A DNA stretch of 64,000 nt from RBG-13-51-18 sp963739395 (GTDB lineage: Bacteria > Chloroflexota > Dehalococcoidia > Dehalococcoidales > RBG-16-60-22): positions 186,001-250,000 of the forward strand of contig CAVUAE010000001.1 of assembly GCA_963739395.1 (NCBI GenBank), written 5' to 3'. Positions 50,127 through 59,540 of the stretch are shown here, piece by piece; within the stretch, counting starts at the first letter, position 1, and each line of letters starts with the position of its first letter. Below the pieces are notes generated by a model. It did no database searches. It was given only the letters and a program-made list of their open reading frames with translations, and was not told the DNA's origin. A program made the translations under genes and the position numbers.

Positions 50127-51455
50127 ATGATTGAGCGGTATTCCCGCCCTGAGATGAAAAAGGTTTGGTCGGAAGAAAATAAATACACCAAGTGGTTGGA
50201 TGTAGAAATCGCCGTTTGTGATAGCTGGGCTGAAGTTGGTGTCATTCCCCGCAGTGCCATCTCTAAAATCAAGATGGCGAAATGCAACCTGAAACGCATC
50301 GATGATATTTTCAATGAAACCCGTCACGATATGACCGCTTTCCTTGGTTCGGTAGCAGAAAGCATCGGAGAAGAATCACGTTATATCCACCTCGGCCTTA
50401 CATCATCTGACGTTATGGATACTGCCACCAGTCTGCAGCTCGTCGAAGCCGCCGACATTCTGATACAAGATGTCAAAGAATTAACAACCATTCTGGCACA
50501 AAGAGCTATTGAACATAAATATACCTTGATGATTGGTCGCACTCACGGCATTCATGCCGAACCCACGTCCTTTGGTTTCAAGCTAGCGCTTTGGGTGGCA
50601 GAAATGAGACGCAACCTGCACCGACTTAATGAAGCTAAAAAAGTCATTTCTGTAGGTAAGATATCCGGAGCCGTCGGTACTTATGCCACAGTCACGCCCG
50701 AAATCGAACAGAAAACCTGTCAAAAACTCGGATTGGAACCCGCTCCGATATCAAGTCAGATTCTCCAGCGCGACCGCCATGCCCAGTTTGTCACCACCCT
50801 TGCTATCATGGCTGGGTCGCTGGAAAAGTTCGCTACCGAAATCAGGGCGCTCCAAAGAACCGAAATACACGAAGTGGAAGAGCCTTTCGGCTTGGGTCAA
50901 ACAGGCTCATCGGCGATGCCCCATAAGCGTAATCCAGAGCTAAGCGAGAGAGTCTGCGGCTTGGCGCGCTTGATACGTGGCTATGCCCTGACCTCACTGG
51001 AAAACATCGCTTTATGGCACGAACGCGATATCAGTCACTCCTCCAATGAGCGTATTACCCTGCCCGACTCCTGTCTGGCGATGGACTACATCCTGGCGCT
51101 TTTTGCTTCGGTGATGAGGCGACTCCAGGTATTTCCGCACCGTATGAAGGAAAACCTCGATATGACCAAGGGCCTCGTATTTTCCCAGAGAGTCATGCTA
51201 GCTCTCATCGATAAAGGCTTAAGCCGTCAAAAAGCCTATGAAATTGTTCAGAAAAATTCAACAAAAGCCTGGAAAAGCACAAAGAGCTTTTTAACGTTAA
51301 TTAAAGCAGACGCTGAAGTCAAAAACATTTTATCAACGGAAGAGTTGAAAAACATCTTCGATTATCAATACTATCTCCGTCATGTGGACGATATTTTCTT
51401 GAGACTCGGCTTGACCAAGAGCCAGTGGCAAGGAAGTATCGAGGATATAGCGTAG
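50127..51455 (+). CDS. purB: adenylosuccinate lyase
   Basis: 442 residues, fumarase/aspartase fold. The signature GSSAMPHKRNPELSE holds the mobile catalytic Ser near residue 263. GRTHGIHAEPTSFGF near 135 supplies the catalytic His, and SSDVMDTATSLQL near 90 is a substrate segment. Acts in two purine steps, SAICAR to AICAR and adenylosuccinate to AMP. GAGGAG lies before the ATG, 11 bp after purE. Confidence 0.96.
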   Translation: MIERYSRPEMKKVWSEENKYTKWLDVEIAVCDSWAEVGVIPRSAISKIKMAKCNLKRIDDIFNETRHDMTAFLGSVAESIGEESRYIHLGLTSSDVMDTATSLQLVEAADILIQDVKELTTILAQRAIEHKYTLMIGRTHGIHAEPTSFGFKLALWVAEMRRNLHRLNEAKKVISVGKISGAVGTYATVTPEIEQKTCQKLGLEPAPISSQILQRDRHAQFVTTLAIMAGSLEKFATEIRALQRTEIHEVEEPFGLGQTGSSAMPHKRNPELSERVCGLARLIRGYALTSLENIALWHERDISHSSNERITLPDSCLAMDYILALFASVMRRLQVFPHRMKENLDMTKGLVFSQRVMLALIDKGLSRQKAYEIVQKNSTKAWKSTKSFLTLIKADAEVKNILSTEELKNIFDYQYYLRHVDDIFLRLGLTKSQWQGSIEDIA

Positions 51456-51518
51456 TTATAACCAGAAGCAAGAATTGCTTTTACATACTTGAGGAAATGC
51501 CTAGAAAGGTTCACATTA

Positions 51519-52448
51519 ATGGATCTTAGTAAATATCCCGTTTTGATGAAAACCGACCTACCACTGCCAGTGTTTATCCGCGGCAAGGTGCGTGATACAT
51601 ATAACCTCGGCGGTCACCTCCTGATTATCGCCACCGACCGTATTTCAGCGTTCGATATCGTATTACCCAGCGGTATCCCGCTTAAAGGGCATGTCCTGAA
51701 TCGTCTCTCTTCCTTCTGGTTCCGTCGTCTCATCGATATTATACCTAACCACATGGCCGAAGCCCTTGATAACGTTCATATTCTTGATTCCTACCTTTTT
51801 GTTGAGAGTCGGTTTGCCTATCCTTCCTATCTACGGGGACGCTCGATGGTGGTGAAGAAGGTCAAGCGCTTGCCGGTCGAATGCGTAGTACGTGGCTATC
51901 TTTCAGGTTCAGCCTGGGCAGAGTACCAGCAAAAGCATACTATCGGCGGTAAAAAAGTAGTGGATGACTACCAAGAAAGTGAAGAATTGCGACAACCGTT
52001 ATTTACTCCGACCACTAAAGCCGAAACTGGCCATGATGAACCTGTAACCAAGGACTACCTCGTCAAGATATTCGGTGTACGGATAGCCAAGGAATTAGAG
52101 GAAAAAAGCCTCGCCATATATAAAGCGGCACGAGATTACGCTTTAACCAGGGGCATTATTATCGCTGACACTAAGTTCGAATTTGGTATTGATAACGGGA
52201 AGCTATTGTTGATTGATGAGGCGATTACACCGGATTCGTCCCGATTCTGGGACGCGGCTAAATACAAGGCGGGGCAGCCTCAGGAATCATTCGATAAACA
52301 GCCTGTGCGTGACTGGCTGATAGCTAGTGGCTGGAATAAAGAGCCCCCCGCCCCAGTTTTGCCTCCGGATGTCATCGAAGCGACGGCACAAAGATACATC
52401 ATGGCTTATGAGAGGCTTACAGGCCGTAAGCTGGCAATTCTGGAATAG
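51519..52448 (+). CDS. purC: SAICAR synthetase
   Basis: 309 residues from the ATG at 51519 (after AGAAAGG); an upstream TTG at 51489 would add ten residues. FIRGKVRDTYNLG and IATDRISAFDIVLPSGIPLKG at the N-terminus, VVRGYLSGSAWAEYQ near 120 and LIDEAITPDSSRFW near 235 are signatures. Length is that of the longer PurC form also found in yeast. It ends 5 bp before the end of convergent hisB. Confidence 0.95.
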   Translation: MDLSKYPVLMKTDLPLPVFIRGKVRDTYNLGGHLLIIATDRISAFDIVLPSGIPLKGHVLNRLSSFWFRRLIDIIPNHMAEALDNVHILDSYLFVESRFAYPSYLRGRSMVVKKVKRLPVECVVRGYLSGSAWAEYQQKHTIGGKKVVDDYQESEELRQPLFTPTTKAETGHDEPVTKDYLVKIFGVRIAKELEEKSLAIYKAARDYALTRGIIIADTKFEFGIDNGKLLLIDEAITPDSSRFWDAAKYKAGQPQESFDKQPVRDWLIASGWNKEPPAPVLPPDVIEATAQRYIMAYERLTGRKLAILE

Positions 52449-52453
52449 ACAAT

Positions 52454-53230
52454 CTAACGTTCCAAGTAAGCTTTAGTGCTGGGCAATTCCCCAGCGATAC
52501 GTTCATCAACTTTCATCGCCATATCCAGTGCCCTTCCCAACGCTTTAAAAAGCGCTTCGGCTTTATGATGGTCATTACTGCCGTAAACAATCGAGGCATG
52601 CAGATTCATCCTAGCCTCGATAGCGAACGTCTCTAGGAAGTGGCGGACGAGGTCGGCGGGAAAGCCAACCATGTCGTTATTATTGAAATCCAGGTTTAAC
52701 ACCGAATAACCCCGTCCGCTGATATCCACCGCTACGTTAACCAGTGTTTCATCCATCGGAACCACCACGTTAGCCATGCGCACGATACCTCGCTTTTCTC
52801 CCAAAGCCTCTCTAAAAGCCCTACCGAGGGATATAGCCACATCTTCTACAACATGGTGGATATCATCACCAGTAGCATCTAGCTTTATGTCAATTAGACC
52901 ATGTTTAGCCAGCTGAGACAATAAATGATCGAATATCTTGATGCCGGTGTTAATTGCCCATTTTCCCGTGCCATCTACGTTCATTTCAAGATTGATATTC
53001 GTCTCCCTGGTATCTCGCTTAACAGCAGACTTCCTGCCTTCGCTAGCTAGCGACTCTAATAGCTTCATCGCGCCTTTAAGAAAGGTACCGCCCATAGGTA
53101 TCTTTCCTGTTCTTGTCCTTTGATAAAGGGGGCGGCTACAACCTATTTTTTCCGCCATTTTCTGGTCAGAGAACCTATTTGATTCCTGAAGCTGAACTAT
53201 CTTTTGCAGCACTATTTCCGGAGTATCCAT
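52454..53230 (-). CDS. hisB: imidazoleglycerol-phosphate dehydratase with an N-terminal helix-turn-helix
   Basis: 258 residues against about 195 for a plain HisB. Residues from about 66 (RKSAVKRDTRETNINLEMNV) match IGPD from end to end, with both Mn-binding motifs, HHVVED near 126 and HHKAEA near 230. The first 60 residues look like an XRE/phage-type HTH: FSDQKMAEKIGCSRPLYQRTR. No start codon other than Met46 or Met55 would give a shorter form. The gene has its own consensus promoter and may regulate itself. No HisB phosphatase domain is present. Confidence 0.9.
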   Translation of the reverse strand: MDTPEIVLQKIVQLQESNRFSDQKMAEKIGCSRPLYQRTRTGKIPMGGTFLKGAMKLLESLASEGRKSAVKRDTRETNINLEMNVDGTGKWAINTGIKIFDHLLSQLAKHGLIDIKLDATGDDIHHVVEDVAISLGRAFREALGEKRGIVRMANVVVPMDETLVNVAVDISGRGYSVLNLDFNNNDMVGFPADLVRHFLETFAIEARMNLHASIVYGSNDHHKAEALFKALGRALDMAMKVDERIAGELPSTKAYLER

Positions 53231-53267
53231 ATGTATTTCCTCTTTTTATTTGACTATCCTGTTAAGT

Positions 53268-53295
53268 ATTATAACATGTTTTTCGCATTTGTCAA
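53268..53295 (-). promoter_or_regulatory. consensus promoter of hisB
   Basis: Minus strand TTGACA (53295-53290) and TATAAT (53273-53268), 16-bp spacer. TGTTATAAT occurs at the -10 (53276-53268) and again 34 bp upstream (53310-53302), bracketing the -35 box and possibly serving as operator half-sites for a regulator. Confidence 0.7.
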
Positions 53296-53403
53296 GAGGT
53301 AATTATAACAATAATGTAAAGAATTGTAACACTTATTAACACCTAATTGATATAAAAGAATTAACATACAAGGATATAAGAGATTTTATAGATATTTAGG
53401 GCT

Positions 53404-54498
53404 TTATAACTTGATCTCTTGGAGAGTTTTAATGAGCATCTCAGTGTATTCCGGTTTACCTACGCTAATACGCACGCCGTTATTCAAGAGTGGATTACTA
53501 AAATAACGAACTAAAATACCCTTTTCTTGGAGCTTTAGATACAAATCGTTGGCGTTGCCCTTTAAAACCTTACAATAGATGAAATTAGCTTGTGATGGGT
53601 AAGGTTTAAGCCAGCTTATGCCCTGTAGGTGGTTATAAAGCCTAGTTCTTTCGTTGATAATAGCCTTTACCCTACTCTGCAGGTAGTTATAGTCAGCCAG
53701 AGACTCGCGTACGGCAATCTCAGCAGCCACGCTAACATTGTGAGGTATCTTTATAGCCATCATATAGGAAGCTATGCGCGGCGGAAATACGCCATAACCG
53801 ACTCTTAAGCCAGCCAGACCAGCCCATTTGCTGAAAGAACGCAGCACAATGAGATTATGGTACTTTTCCGTAAGCGGCATGACTGTTTCACCACTGAACT
53901 CAAAATACGCCTCGTCAATGACGGTAGGCAGCCCTGTATTGATAATCTTTACGATGTCGCCTTTTGGTACGATATTTCCAGTTGGATTATTGGGCGTAGC
54001 TAGAAATATCAACTTGGTCTTCTTACTGATGGCTGCTTTGACCTTTTCTACATCAATAGCATAGTTTTCGTCTCGATTTATGTTAACTACTACACCACCG
54101 CATATCTCGGTACTAAATCGATAGATATCAAAAGTAGGTACGAAATTGATAACCTCGTCGCCTGGACCGACGAATAGCCGCACGATGGAGTCAATTACCG
54201 TATTACTGCCATGTCCGGCGACGATACGTTCGGCAGGAACCTTAACGTATCCAGAAAGCAGCCTACGCAGCTCTGTCTGGCTGTCATCAGGATAGACGTG
54301 GAAATGTTCACAGTTAGCTAAAGCTTCTACCACACGCGGCGAACAGCCGTAAGGGTTCTCGTTAGCGTTTATCTTAATCAGGTTGGCAAACGCCGATACC
54401 TTCAGCTTCTCCTTAAGCGTATCTGGCGAAGTACTGGCTGTATAGCCAGTGAAACCCGCCAAGTTCGGGCGAATATACTTCTCTATTCCTTCTGTCAC
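53404..54498 (-). CDS. hisC: histidinol-phosphate aminotransferase
   Basis: 364 residues, fold-type I PLP enzyme. INANENPYGCSPRV near residue 45, FLATPNNPTGN near 165 and the PLP-lysine motif SFSKWAGLAGLRVGYG near 220 are in place, with RISVGKPEYTEML near the C-terminus. Seventh step of histidine synthesis. 12 bp after hisD. Aromatic aminotransferase activity cannot be excluded, but the his context is strong. Confidence 0.95.
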   Translation of the reverse strand: MTEGIEKYIRPNLAGFTGYTASTSPDTLKEKLKVSAFANLIKINANENPYGCSPRVVEALANCEHFHVYPDDSQTELRRLLSGYVKVPAERIVAGHGSNTVIDSIVRLFVGPGDEVINFVPTFDIYRFSTEICGGVVVNINRDENYAIDVEKVKAAISKKTKLIFLATPNNPTGNIVPKGDIVKIINTGLPTVIDEAYFEFSGETVMPLTEKYHNLIVLRSFSKWAGLAGLRVGYGVFPPRIASYMMAIKIPHNVSVAAEIAVRESLADYNYLQSRVKAIINERTRLYNHLQGISWLKPYPSQANFIYCKVLKGNANDLYLKLQEKGILVRYFSNPLLNNGVRISVGKPEYTEMLIKTLQEIKL

Positions 54499-54510
54499 CT
54501 AAACTACCCC

Positions 54511-55794
54511 CTATCCAGCGTCCTTTAAACGCTTTTCCACGGCACGGGCATGAGCATCTAGTCCTTCTGCCCTGGCGATAGTCGATACCGCGTCACCAAG
54601 CTGCTTAATATCCGCAGCATCAGTTTTTATAATATTGATAAGCTTTACGAAGTCCAGTATATTCAACGGCGAGCCAAAACGAGCCACCCCGCCTGTAGGT
54701 AAGACATGGCTAGGACCGGCTACGTAATCCACCAGAGCTTCGACAGCGTTTTCACCGACGAAGAGACAGGCAGCATTACGTACCTTATTTACGTATGAAT
54801 TAGCATTTTTTACCGCCAGACAGAGGTGCTCCGGTGCATAAAGATTAGCTAGCTCGATAGCTTCGTCTACACTGTCAACTACGGCGATAAATCCCCGTTT
54901 TTCCAGAGCCTCGGTGATGATTTGGCGGCGGGATAATTCTTTTACCTGCTTTTCAACCTCACCATTCACGGTATTAGCTACCTGACGCGATAGAGCAATC
55001 AGGATAGCTGAAGCCCCTGAACCATGCTCCGCCTGTGCCAATAAATCAGCGGCTACATAAGCCGGATTAGCTATACTGTCAGCGATAATAATGACCTCGC
55101 TGGGACCATATAGTCCGTCGATACCGACCGTGCCATAGACCAGTTTCTTAGCCAACGTGACGTAGATATTGCCGGGTCCGCAGACTTTATCTACGGCAGG
55201 TATTGACTTCGTGCCATAAGCCAGCGCAGCGATTGCCTGGGCGCCGCCGATGGAAAATACACGCTCAGCACCCACGATTTTCGCCGCGGCAAGCACTACA
55301 TTCGAAATTTGTCCATCTTTCTGCGGCGGCGTGGCTAATATAATTTCTTTTACACCAGCAACACGGGCAGGTATAGCCGTCATCAATAAAGACGATGGCA
55401 GCGGTGCTATACCGCCAGGGGTGTATACGCCGATACGCTCTAACGGACGTATCAGCCAGCCTAATTTAGGTTTGGCATCTTCTTTTAAGAGCGCCTTTTT
55501 TTGCTTCTTGTGGTAGGCTGTAATACGCGAGGCAGCTAATTCTAAGGCAGAGATAAGTTTTTTATCCACCTCGCTATAAGCACGGTTAACCTCGTCTTGA
55601 GACACTTCCAGTGAGTTCAACTTAACGCCGTCAAACTTTTGAGTATATTCGAAAAGGGCGGCATCGCCCCGTCGGCGGACATCATCAATAATCTGGCGGA
55701 CGGTTTGTTCGCGTTCGGCATCATCCATTAACCCTACTACCGACTGCCGCGATAATAGCGCTTTAGCTTGTTGAAAACCTTCGACTATCTTCAT
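54511..55794 (-). CDS. hisD: histidinol dehydrogenase
   Basis: 427 residues, Zn- and NAD-dependent, last two steps of histidine synthesis. IGVYTPGGIAPLPSSLLMTAIP and VCGPGNIYVTLAKKLVYGTVGID carry the fold signature; the Zn site segments AQAEHGSGASA and VAGPSHVLPTGG are intact. Directly follows hisG (adjacent) and precedes hisC by 12 bp. Confidence 0.96.
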   Translation of the reverse strand: MKIVEGFQQAKALLSRQSVVGLMDDAEREQTVRQIIDDVRRRGDAALFEYTQKFDGVKLNSLEVSQDEVNRAYSEVDKKLISALELAASRITAYHKKQKKALLKEDAKPKLGWLIRPLERIGVYTPGGIAPLPSSLLMTAIPARVAGVKEIILATPPQKDGQISNVVLAAAKIVGAERVFSIGGAQAIAALAYGTKSIPAVDKVCGPGNIYVTLAKKLVYGTVGIDGLYGPSEVIIIADSIANPAYVAADLLAQAEHGSGASAILIALSRQVANTVNGEVEKQVKELSRRQIITEALEKRGFIAVVDSVDEAIELANLYAPEHLCLAVKNANSYVNKVRNAACLFVGENAVEALVDYVAGPSHVLPTGGVARFGSPLNILDFVKLINIIKTDAADIKQLGDAVSTIARAEGLDAHARAVEKRLKDAG

Positions 55795-57192
55795 TTAACT
55801 ATCCCCTACCGCCGACTGTAATCGTTTAACTATGAATTTAATACGTCCAATCTTAACTTTGTCTTTAACCGGATTCAAGTTGCCGATTAAACAGGCAGTA
55901 GACTCGAAAAGCGTGCCGATAATCTTAAGATTGTGCCGGGCGATAGTCCTGCCGGTTTCGGTGTTTTCGATAAGTAAATCGGCATCATCTGGTAGGAAAG
56001 CCTCCGTAGCGCCCCAAGTTGGAATTATACGGTAATGCCCGAGGTGATTCTCCCTGGCGAATCTATCGGCAATATTCACATACTCCGAAGCTAAACGGAA
56101 AGGCTCCGTCCTACTAGCGATAAAACGCCGCAAATCAGCAGTATTATTCACCGGCAACGCTTGACTGACAACTGCTACTAATCTCACCTTACGCAGCTTT
56201 AAATTCAGTATTTCTTTAACCGGACTTGCCGGAAACTGGGCAAGGTGGTCGGCGAGCCAGTCTCGTCCGGTAATCGCCAGGTCGAAATTGCCGTTGGCTA
56301 CCTGTAAAGGCATATCTTGGGGTCGGATAACCTTAACCATGACCCCCTCAATGCTTATTTTAGGACGGCGATTACCAGCGGCAGAGGGGTAATCCTCTAT
56401 TTTTATACCAGCCTTATTTAGTAGTTCGACTGTTTGCTGCTGCTGGTGCCCGTCCGGTAAAGCCAGGCGAACAGTATCTTCTGCTACTTTAGGAATACGA
56501 TTAGCACTGGTAAAAGCGACTTCTTTTTTATCACTCGTGCCTTTATCAATTTCTGGTAATACACCCAAAATCGAGTTAACGACTTGCTCGAATTGGCATG
56601 TTTTCCAGCTGTTTTTATTAGCAATGAGAAAAGAACTGGTATCTAGCACTTTATTAAAAGGCGATAATCCATAACCAGAAATTTCTATTAGATTTAACGC
56701 CGCTAATAAAGCCATATCCGCATTCTCCGGGGGATAAACCTCCGCGGCGCCCCAAACTGGGAAGACGCTGAAGCGACTTAAGCGGATTTTCAGAGCGAAA
56801 GCCTCTGCTAGGTTAGGATACTCGCTGGCGATACGTAAAGGCGTGCCATTCTGGCGTAGGTTTAGGGACTTGGTAGCTGCTGCCAAATACAGGGAGCTTT
56901 GACCGTACATTAAATCCTTAACCTTAATAACGTTAGAGGAAGGATACTTCACCAGCAACTCTTCAATCCAGTCCAGTCCACAAATACCCAGGTCATAGTT
57001 GCCCATAGCTATCTGGATAGGAATATCCTTCTCATGGAAGACACGTATCAGCAGGTCAGCGAACTTTGCCGACTTAGGCCGGTAAAAGCCCATACTTGAA
57101 TGATACTCATCGAGTCGCCAATCGGCTTTCTGGAGTAAAGCGGCCGTTTTTCGTAATAAGCGTCCCTTAGGCAGGGCTATTTTAAGCGGCAT
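55795..57192 (-). CDS. hisG: tandem two-domain ATP phosphoribosyltransferase (HisG-HisG)
   Basis: 465 residues made of two short-form HisG copies. Domain 1, about 1-214, starts LKIALPKGRLLRKTAALL and has IPIQIAMGNYDLGICGLDW. Domain 2, about 240-460, starts VRLALPDGHQQQQTVELL and has MPLQVANGNFDLAITGRDW. In domain 2 the PRPP-loop region is ENTETGRTIARHNL, close to the family TG-T pattern; in domain 1 it is EISGYGLSPFNKVL, which has lost it. So domain 2 may carry phosphoribosyl binding while domain 1 supports it. It overlaps the DUF4062 gene by 11 nt. First committed histidine step, normally with HisZ. Confidence 0.9.
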   Translation of the reverse strand: MPLKIALPKGRLLRKTAALLQKADWRLDEYHSSMGFYRPKSAKFADLLIRVFHEKDIPIQIAMGNYDLGICGLDWIEELLVKYPSSNVIKVKDLMYGQSSLYLAAATKSLNLRQNGTPLRIASEYPNLAEAFALKIRLSRFSVFPVWGAAEVYPPENADMALLAALNLIEISGYGLSPFNKVLDTSSFLIANKNSWKTCQFEQVVNSILGVLPEIDKGTSDKKEVAFTSANRIPKVAEDTVRLALPDGHQQQQTVELLNKAGIKIEDYPSAAGNRRPKISIEGVMVKVIRPQDMPLQVANGNFDLAITGRDWLADHLAQFPASPVKEILNLKLRKVRLVAVVSQALPVNNTADLRRFIASRTEPFRLASEYVNIADRFARENHLGHYRIIPTWGATEAFLPDDADLLIENTETGRTIARHNLKIIGTLFESTACLIGNLNPVKDKVKIGRIKFIVKRLQSAVGDS

Positions 57193-58210
57193 GATTACCT
57201 TCTTGTTTCAATAGTGCTTTTAAAGACACGTTATTTTTCGAAAGTATTTCGGTTAGCTTTTTTTGGAGTTCAAGATAGTCTTTGTTAGCTTTTTCGTAAA
57301 TGGATGTAGAGATTTCTACCTTGGTAGGCTTAGCGTCCCTTGTATTTATTTCTATAGACCATCCATTTACTATTTTACCAATATTAAGCTTGATTACAGT
57401 TTGTTTTAAGTAATCTGCCAACGATTTATTCATTAATAATTCTAACGGAGTAATCTTGTTTTTCATACTGTGTAGAAGTTTTTGGAGAAATGGTTCATTA
57501 TCTGTACCTTGAAAACCAAATAAATAACTATTTGTTACATCATATAATTCATTCATCAACTTCGCTTCATCAGTTCCCACCGACTTTAATATCAGAGTTG
57601 ATAAAACCTCAACCTTGTCACTTACTTGTTTTAAAGCAGCTAGTGTATCTGCCACTCTTTTATCTTCATTCTGCCTAGTTAAAAAAGAAAACATCATCCC
57701 AGCCCATTGTTGCTTTAAATAAGATTCAATATCAGAAAAATCACCAAAAGGAACTAATGCATTATTAACGCTGTTTCCGCGTACCTCTTCAATAAAGTCA
57801 AATATTTTTGTACTATCAACAGACGCATAGTCTATTTCTTTTACGTTAACTTTTTTATTATTCTTATTTGATTGATATACATCATACTTTGATAAAACTG
57901 AGTTATCTACAAGTGCAAATACAGGTATTTTCGACTTAACCGCCTCTTTATATTCGTTATTAGTAATTGATTTTCCTGTATCTTTATACACTCCTCCAAA
58001 CCTCCCCCCAATTATTAAAACGAACATCTGGCAACTGGGTATTTCTCTTAAACAGGAATCTTTCGTATCAAGAGTAGGGTCATAGAAAACCGAACCCTCT
58101 TCGCTTAAAACAGGATCATACCCTAAAGTCTTTACAAAATATTTAACGTTCTCTCGTATATATTTCAAGTCATAACAAGTTGAGCTAATAAATACTCTTG
58201 GTATAGCCAT
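57182..58210 (-). CDS. DUF4062 domain protein inserted in the his operon
   Basis: 342 residues from the ATG at 58210, 6 nt after GGGGG (a GTG at 58225 is an alternative). PRVFISSTCYDLKYIREN, RFGGVYKDTGKSITNNEY and the intervening PSCQMFVLIIGG form a DUF4062 domain (about 1-110), a TIR/SEFIR-like Rossmann fold often at the front of defence or NLR-like proteins. The rest is helical with no recognised partner domain. AT-rich compared with his genes. The end overlaps hisG by 11 nt. Function unknown. Confidence 0.75.
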   Translation of the reverse strand: MAIPRVFISSTCYDLKYIRENVKYFVKTLGYDPVLSEEGSVFYDPTLDTKDSCLREIPSCQMFVLIIGGRFGGVYKDTGKSITNNEYKEAVKSKIPVFALVDNSVLSKYDVYQSNKNNKKVNVKEIDYASVDSTKIFDFIEEVRGNSVNNALVPFGDFSDIESYLKQQWAGMMFSFLTRQNEDKRVADTLAALKQVSDKVEVLSTLILKSVGTDEAKLMNELYDVTNSYLFGFQGTDNEPFLQKLLHSMKNKITPLELLMNKSLADYLKQTVIKLNIGKIVNGWSIEINTRDAKPTKVEISTSIYEKANKDYLELQKKLTEILSKNNVSLKALLKQEGNHAA

Positions 58211-58228
58211 AATACACCCCCACACACT

Positions 58229-59443
58229 TCAAGAGATATTCTTGTTCAGTATCACTAATATATCATCAATAGTAGACGATTCATATTTCTTTTTATTCGC
58301 TTTATCCACCAGCGTTAACGTCCCGCTGCTCTTTATCTCTAACGTTAAGTCGGCTTTTTGTTTATCGAGGTCAACCTCGGCAATATAGCCAGCCTTACGT
58401 AAGGCATTAGCCACTTTAAAGGCTTGTTTAGCTTCGGAACCTTTCACCAATATTCTCTTTTGACCAGACGATAAAACAGTTTCTCCCTTTACCAGCTTAA
58501 GTAAACGCTCGAGATAAATAGCGAAACCAGAGGCAGGGACATTACCGCCGCCCATGGAACGAATCAGGTTATCGTAGCGACCGCCCCTTCCGATTCTTTC
58601 TTTTCCCATAAAAAGCTGTAAAATTATACCGGTATAATACTCAAAGCCAGTACCCGAAGCGATATTAATCTGGTACTTAATACCAAGTTCGTCCAGAATG
58701 GAGACAGCTTTTAAGAAATCATCCAGAGATGAGCCTATGTCCGGCATCAACTTTTGTAATCGCGCCCGTTGGCTGCGGAGAAAATCCACCGTCTGCCCCT
58801 GAAGACTTAATAAAGGCAATAACGTCTTACCAAGCTCCGGTGCTTCCTTGCGAACTTTAGTTAATACCGACGTGTCGCCATCGAGGATGCTATCCAACAC
58901 TTTTTGCTGCTCATCGGGAGGTAATTTAAGTTTAGCCAGTATAGCTTTTAATATGCCGGCATGAGAAAGTCGCAGCTCCACGCCTTTAAGTCCCAGCTTA
59001 TTTATGATTTCCATGGACAAAGCCATCAGCTCAGCATCAGCGACAGCCGACCCGGCCCCGATAAGCTCGGCGCCGCACTGCCACCTCTCCCTATTCCCTT
59101 CCCCGGTCTCAAAGGTAAACATATTAGCCGTGTAAAAAAGCCTGGCAAGCCCTTGCATCTTCTCGGTATAGAGTCGGGCAACCGGTATCGTGCCGTCAGG
59201 ACGCAAGACAACACGTTCCCCACTCCACCCATCCCAGTCAAGAAACGAATACACCTTGCCTAACATGGTCGGCGTAAGCGTTCCCGCCGAAGTAAAAAGG
59301 TGCAGGTATTCGATTGTAGGCGTGCGGACCTCACGATAGCCCCATTTCACGAAACAGTCGCGGCAAATCCCTACGACCCGACGAAACGCCACCATATCGT
59401 CCGGCAAGAGGTCACGCATACCTTTACAACGTTGGATTTTCAT
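58229..59443 (-). CDS. hisZ: HisZ-like ATP phosphoribosyltransferase regulatory subunit (HisRS paralogue)
   Basis: 404 residues from the ATG at 59443 (AAAAGGG before it). Class II synthetase core with GMRDLLPDD, VLRPDGTIPVARL and GRGGRYDNLIRSMGGG. In HisRS the segment before YYTG is RGLDYYTG, holding a catalytic Arg; here it is GTGFEYYTGIIL, without that Arg. That, and the position ahead of a short-form HisG, fits HisZ. A C-terminal domain (about 320-404) resembling an anticodon-binding fold is kept, which many HisZ lack, so a true HisRS cannot be fully excluded. Confidence 0.75.
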   Translation of the reverse strand: MKIQRCKGMRDLLPDDMVAFRRVVGICRDCFVKWGYREVRTPTIEYLHLFTSAGTLTPTMLGKVYSFLDWDGWSGERVVLRPDGTIPVARLYTEKMQGLARLFYTANMFTFETGEGNRERWQCGAELIGAGSAVADAELMALSMEIINKLGLKGVELRLSHAGILKAILAKLKLPPDEQQKVLDSILDGDTSVLTKVRKEAPELGKTLLPLLSLQGQTVDFLRSQRARLQKLMPDIGSSLDDFLKAVSILDELGIKYQINIASGTGFEYYTGIILQLFMGKERIGRGGRYDNLIRSMGGGNVPASGFAIYLERLLKLVKGETVLSSGQKRILVKGSEAKQAFKVANALRKAGYIAEVDLDKQKADLTLEIKSSGTLTLVDKANKKKYESSTIDDILVILNKNIS

Positions 59444-59471
59444 TTTTTCCCTTTTAATCAAATATAAATAT

Positions 59472-59500
59472 AATGTACACTAAATTACGCGGCTATTCAA
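59472..59500 (-). promoter_or_regulatory. probable his operon promoter
   Basis: Minus strand TTGAAT (59500-59495) and TACATT (59477-59472), 17-bp spacer, 29 bp before the hisZ ATG. Five of six -35 and four of six -10 positions match consensus. Confidence 0.45.
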
Positions 59501-59540
59501 TTTTTTATCTCTCTATTTATCAATGTGGTAATATCTATTT

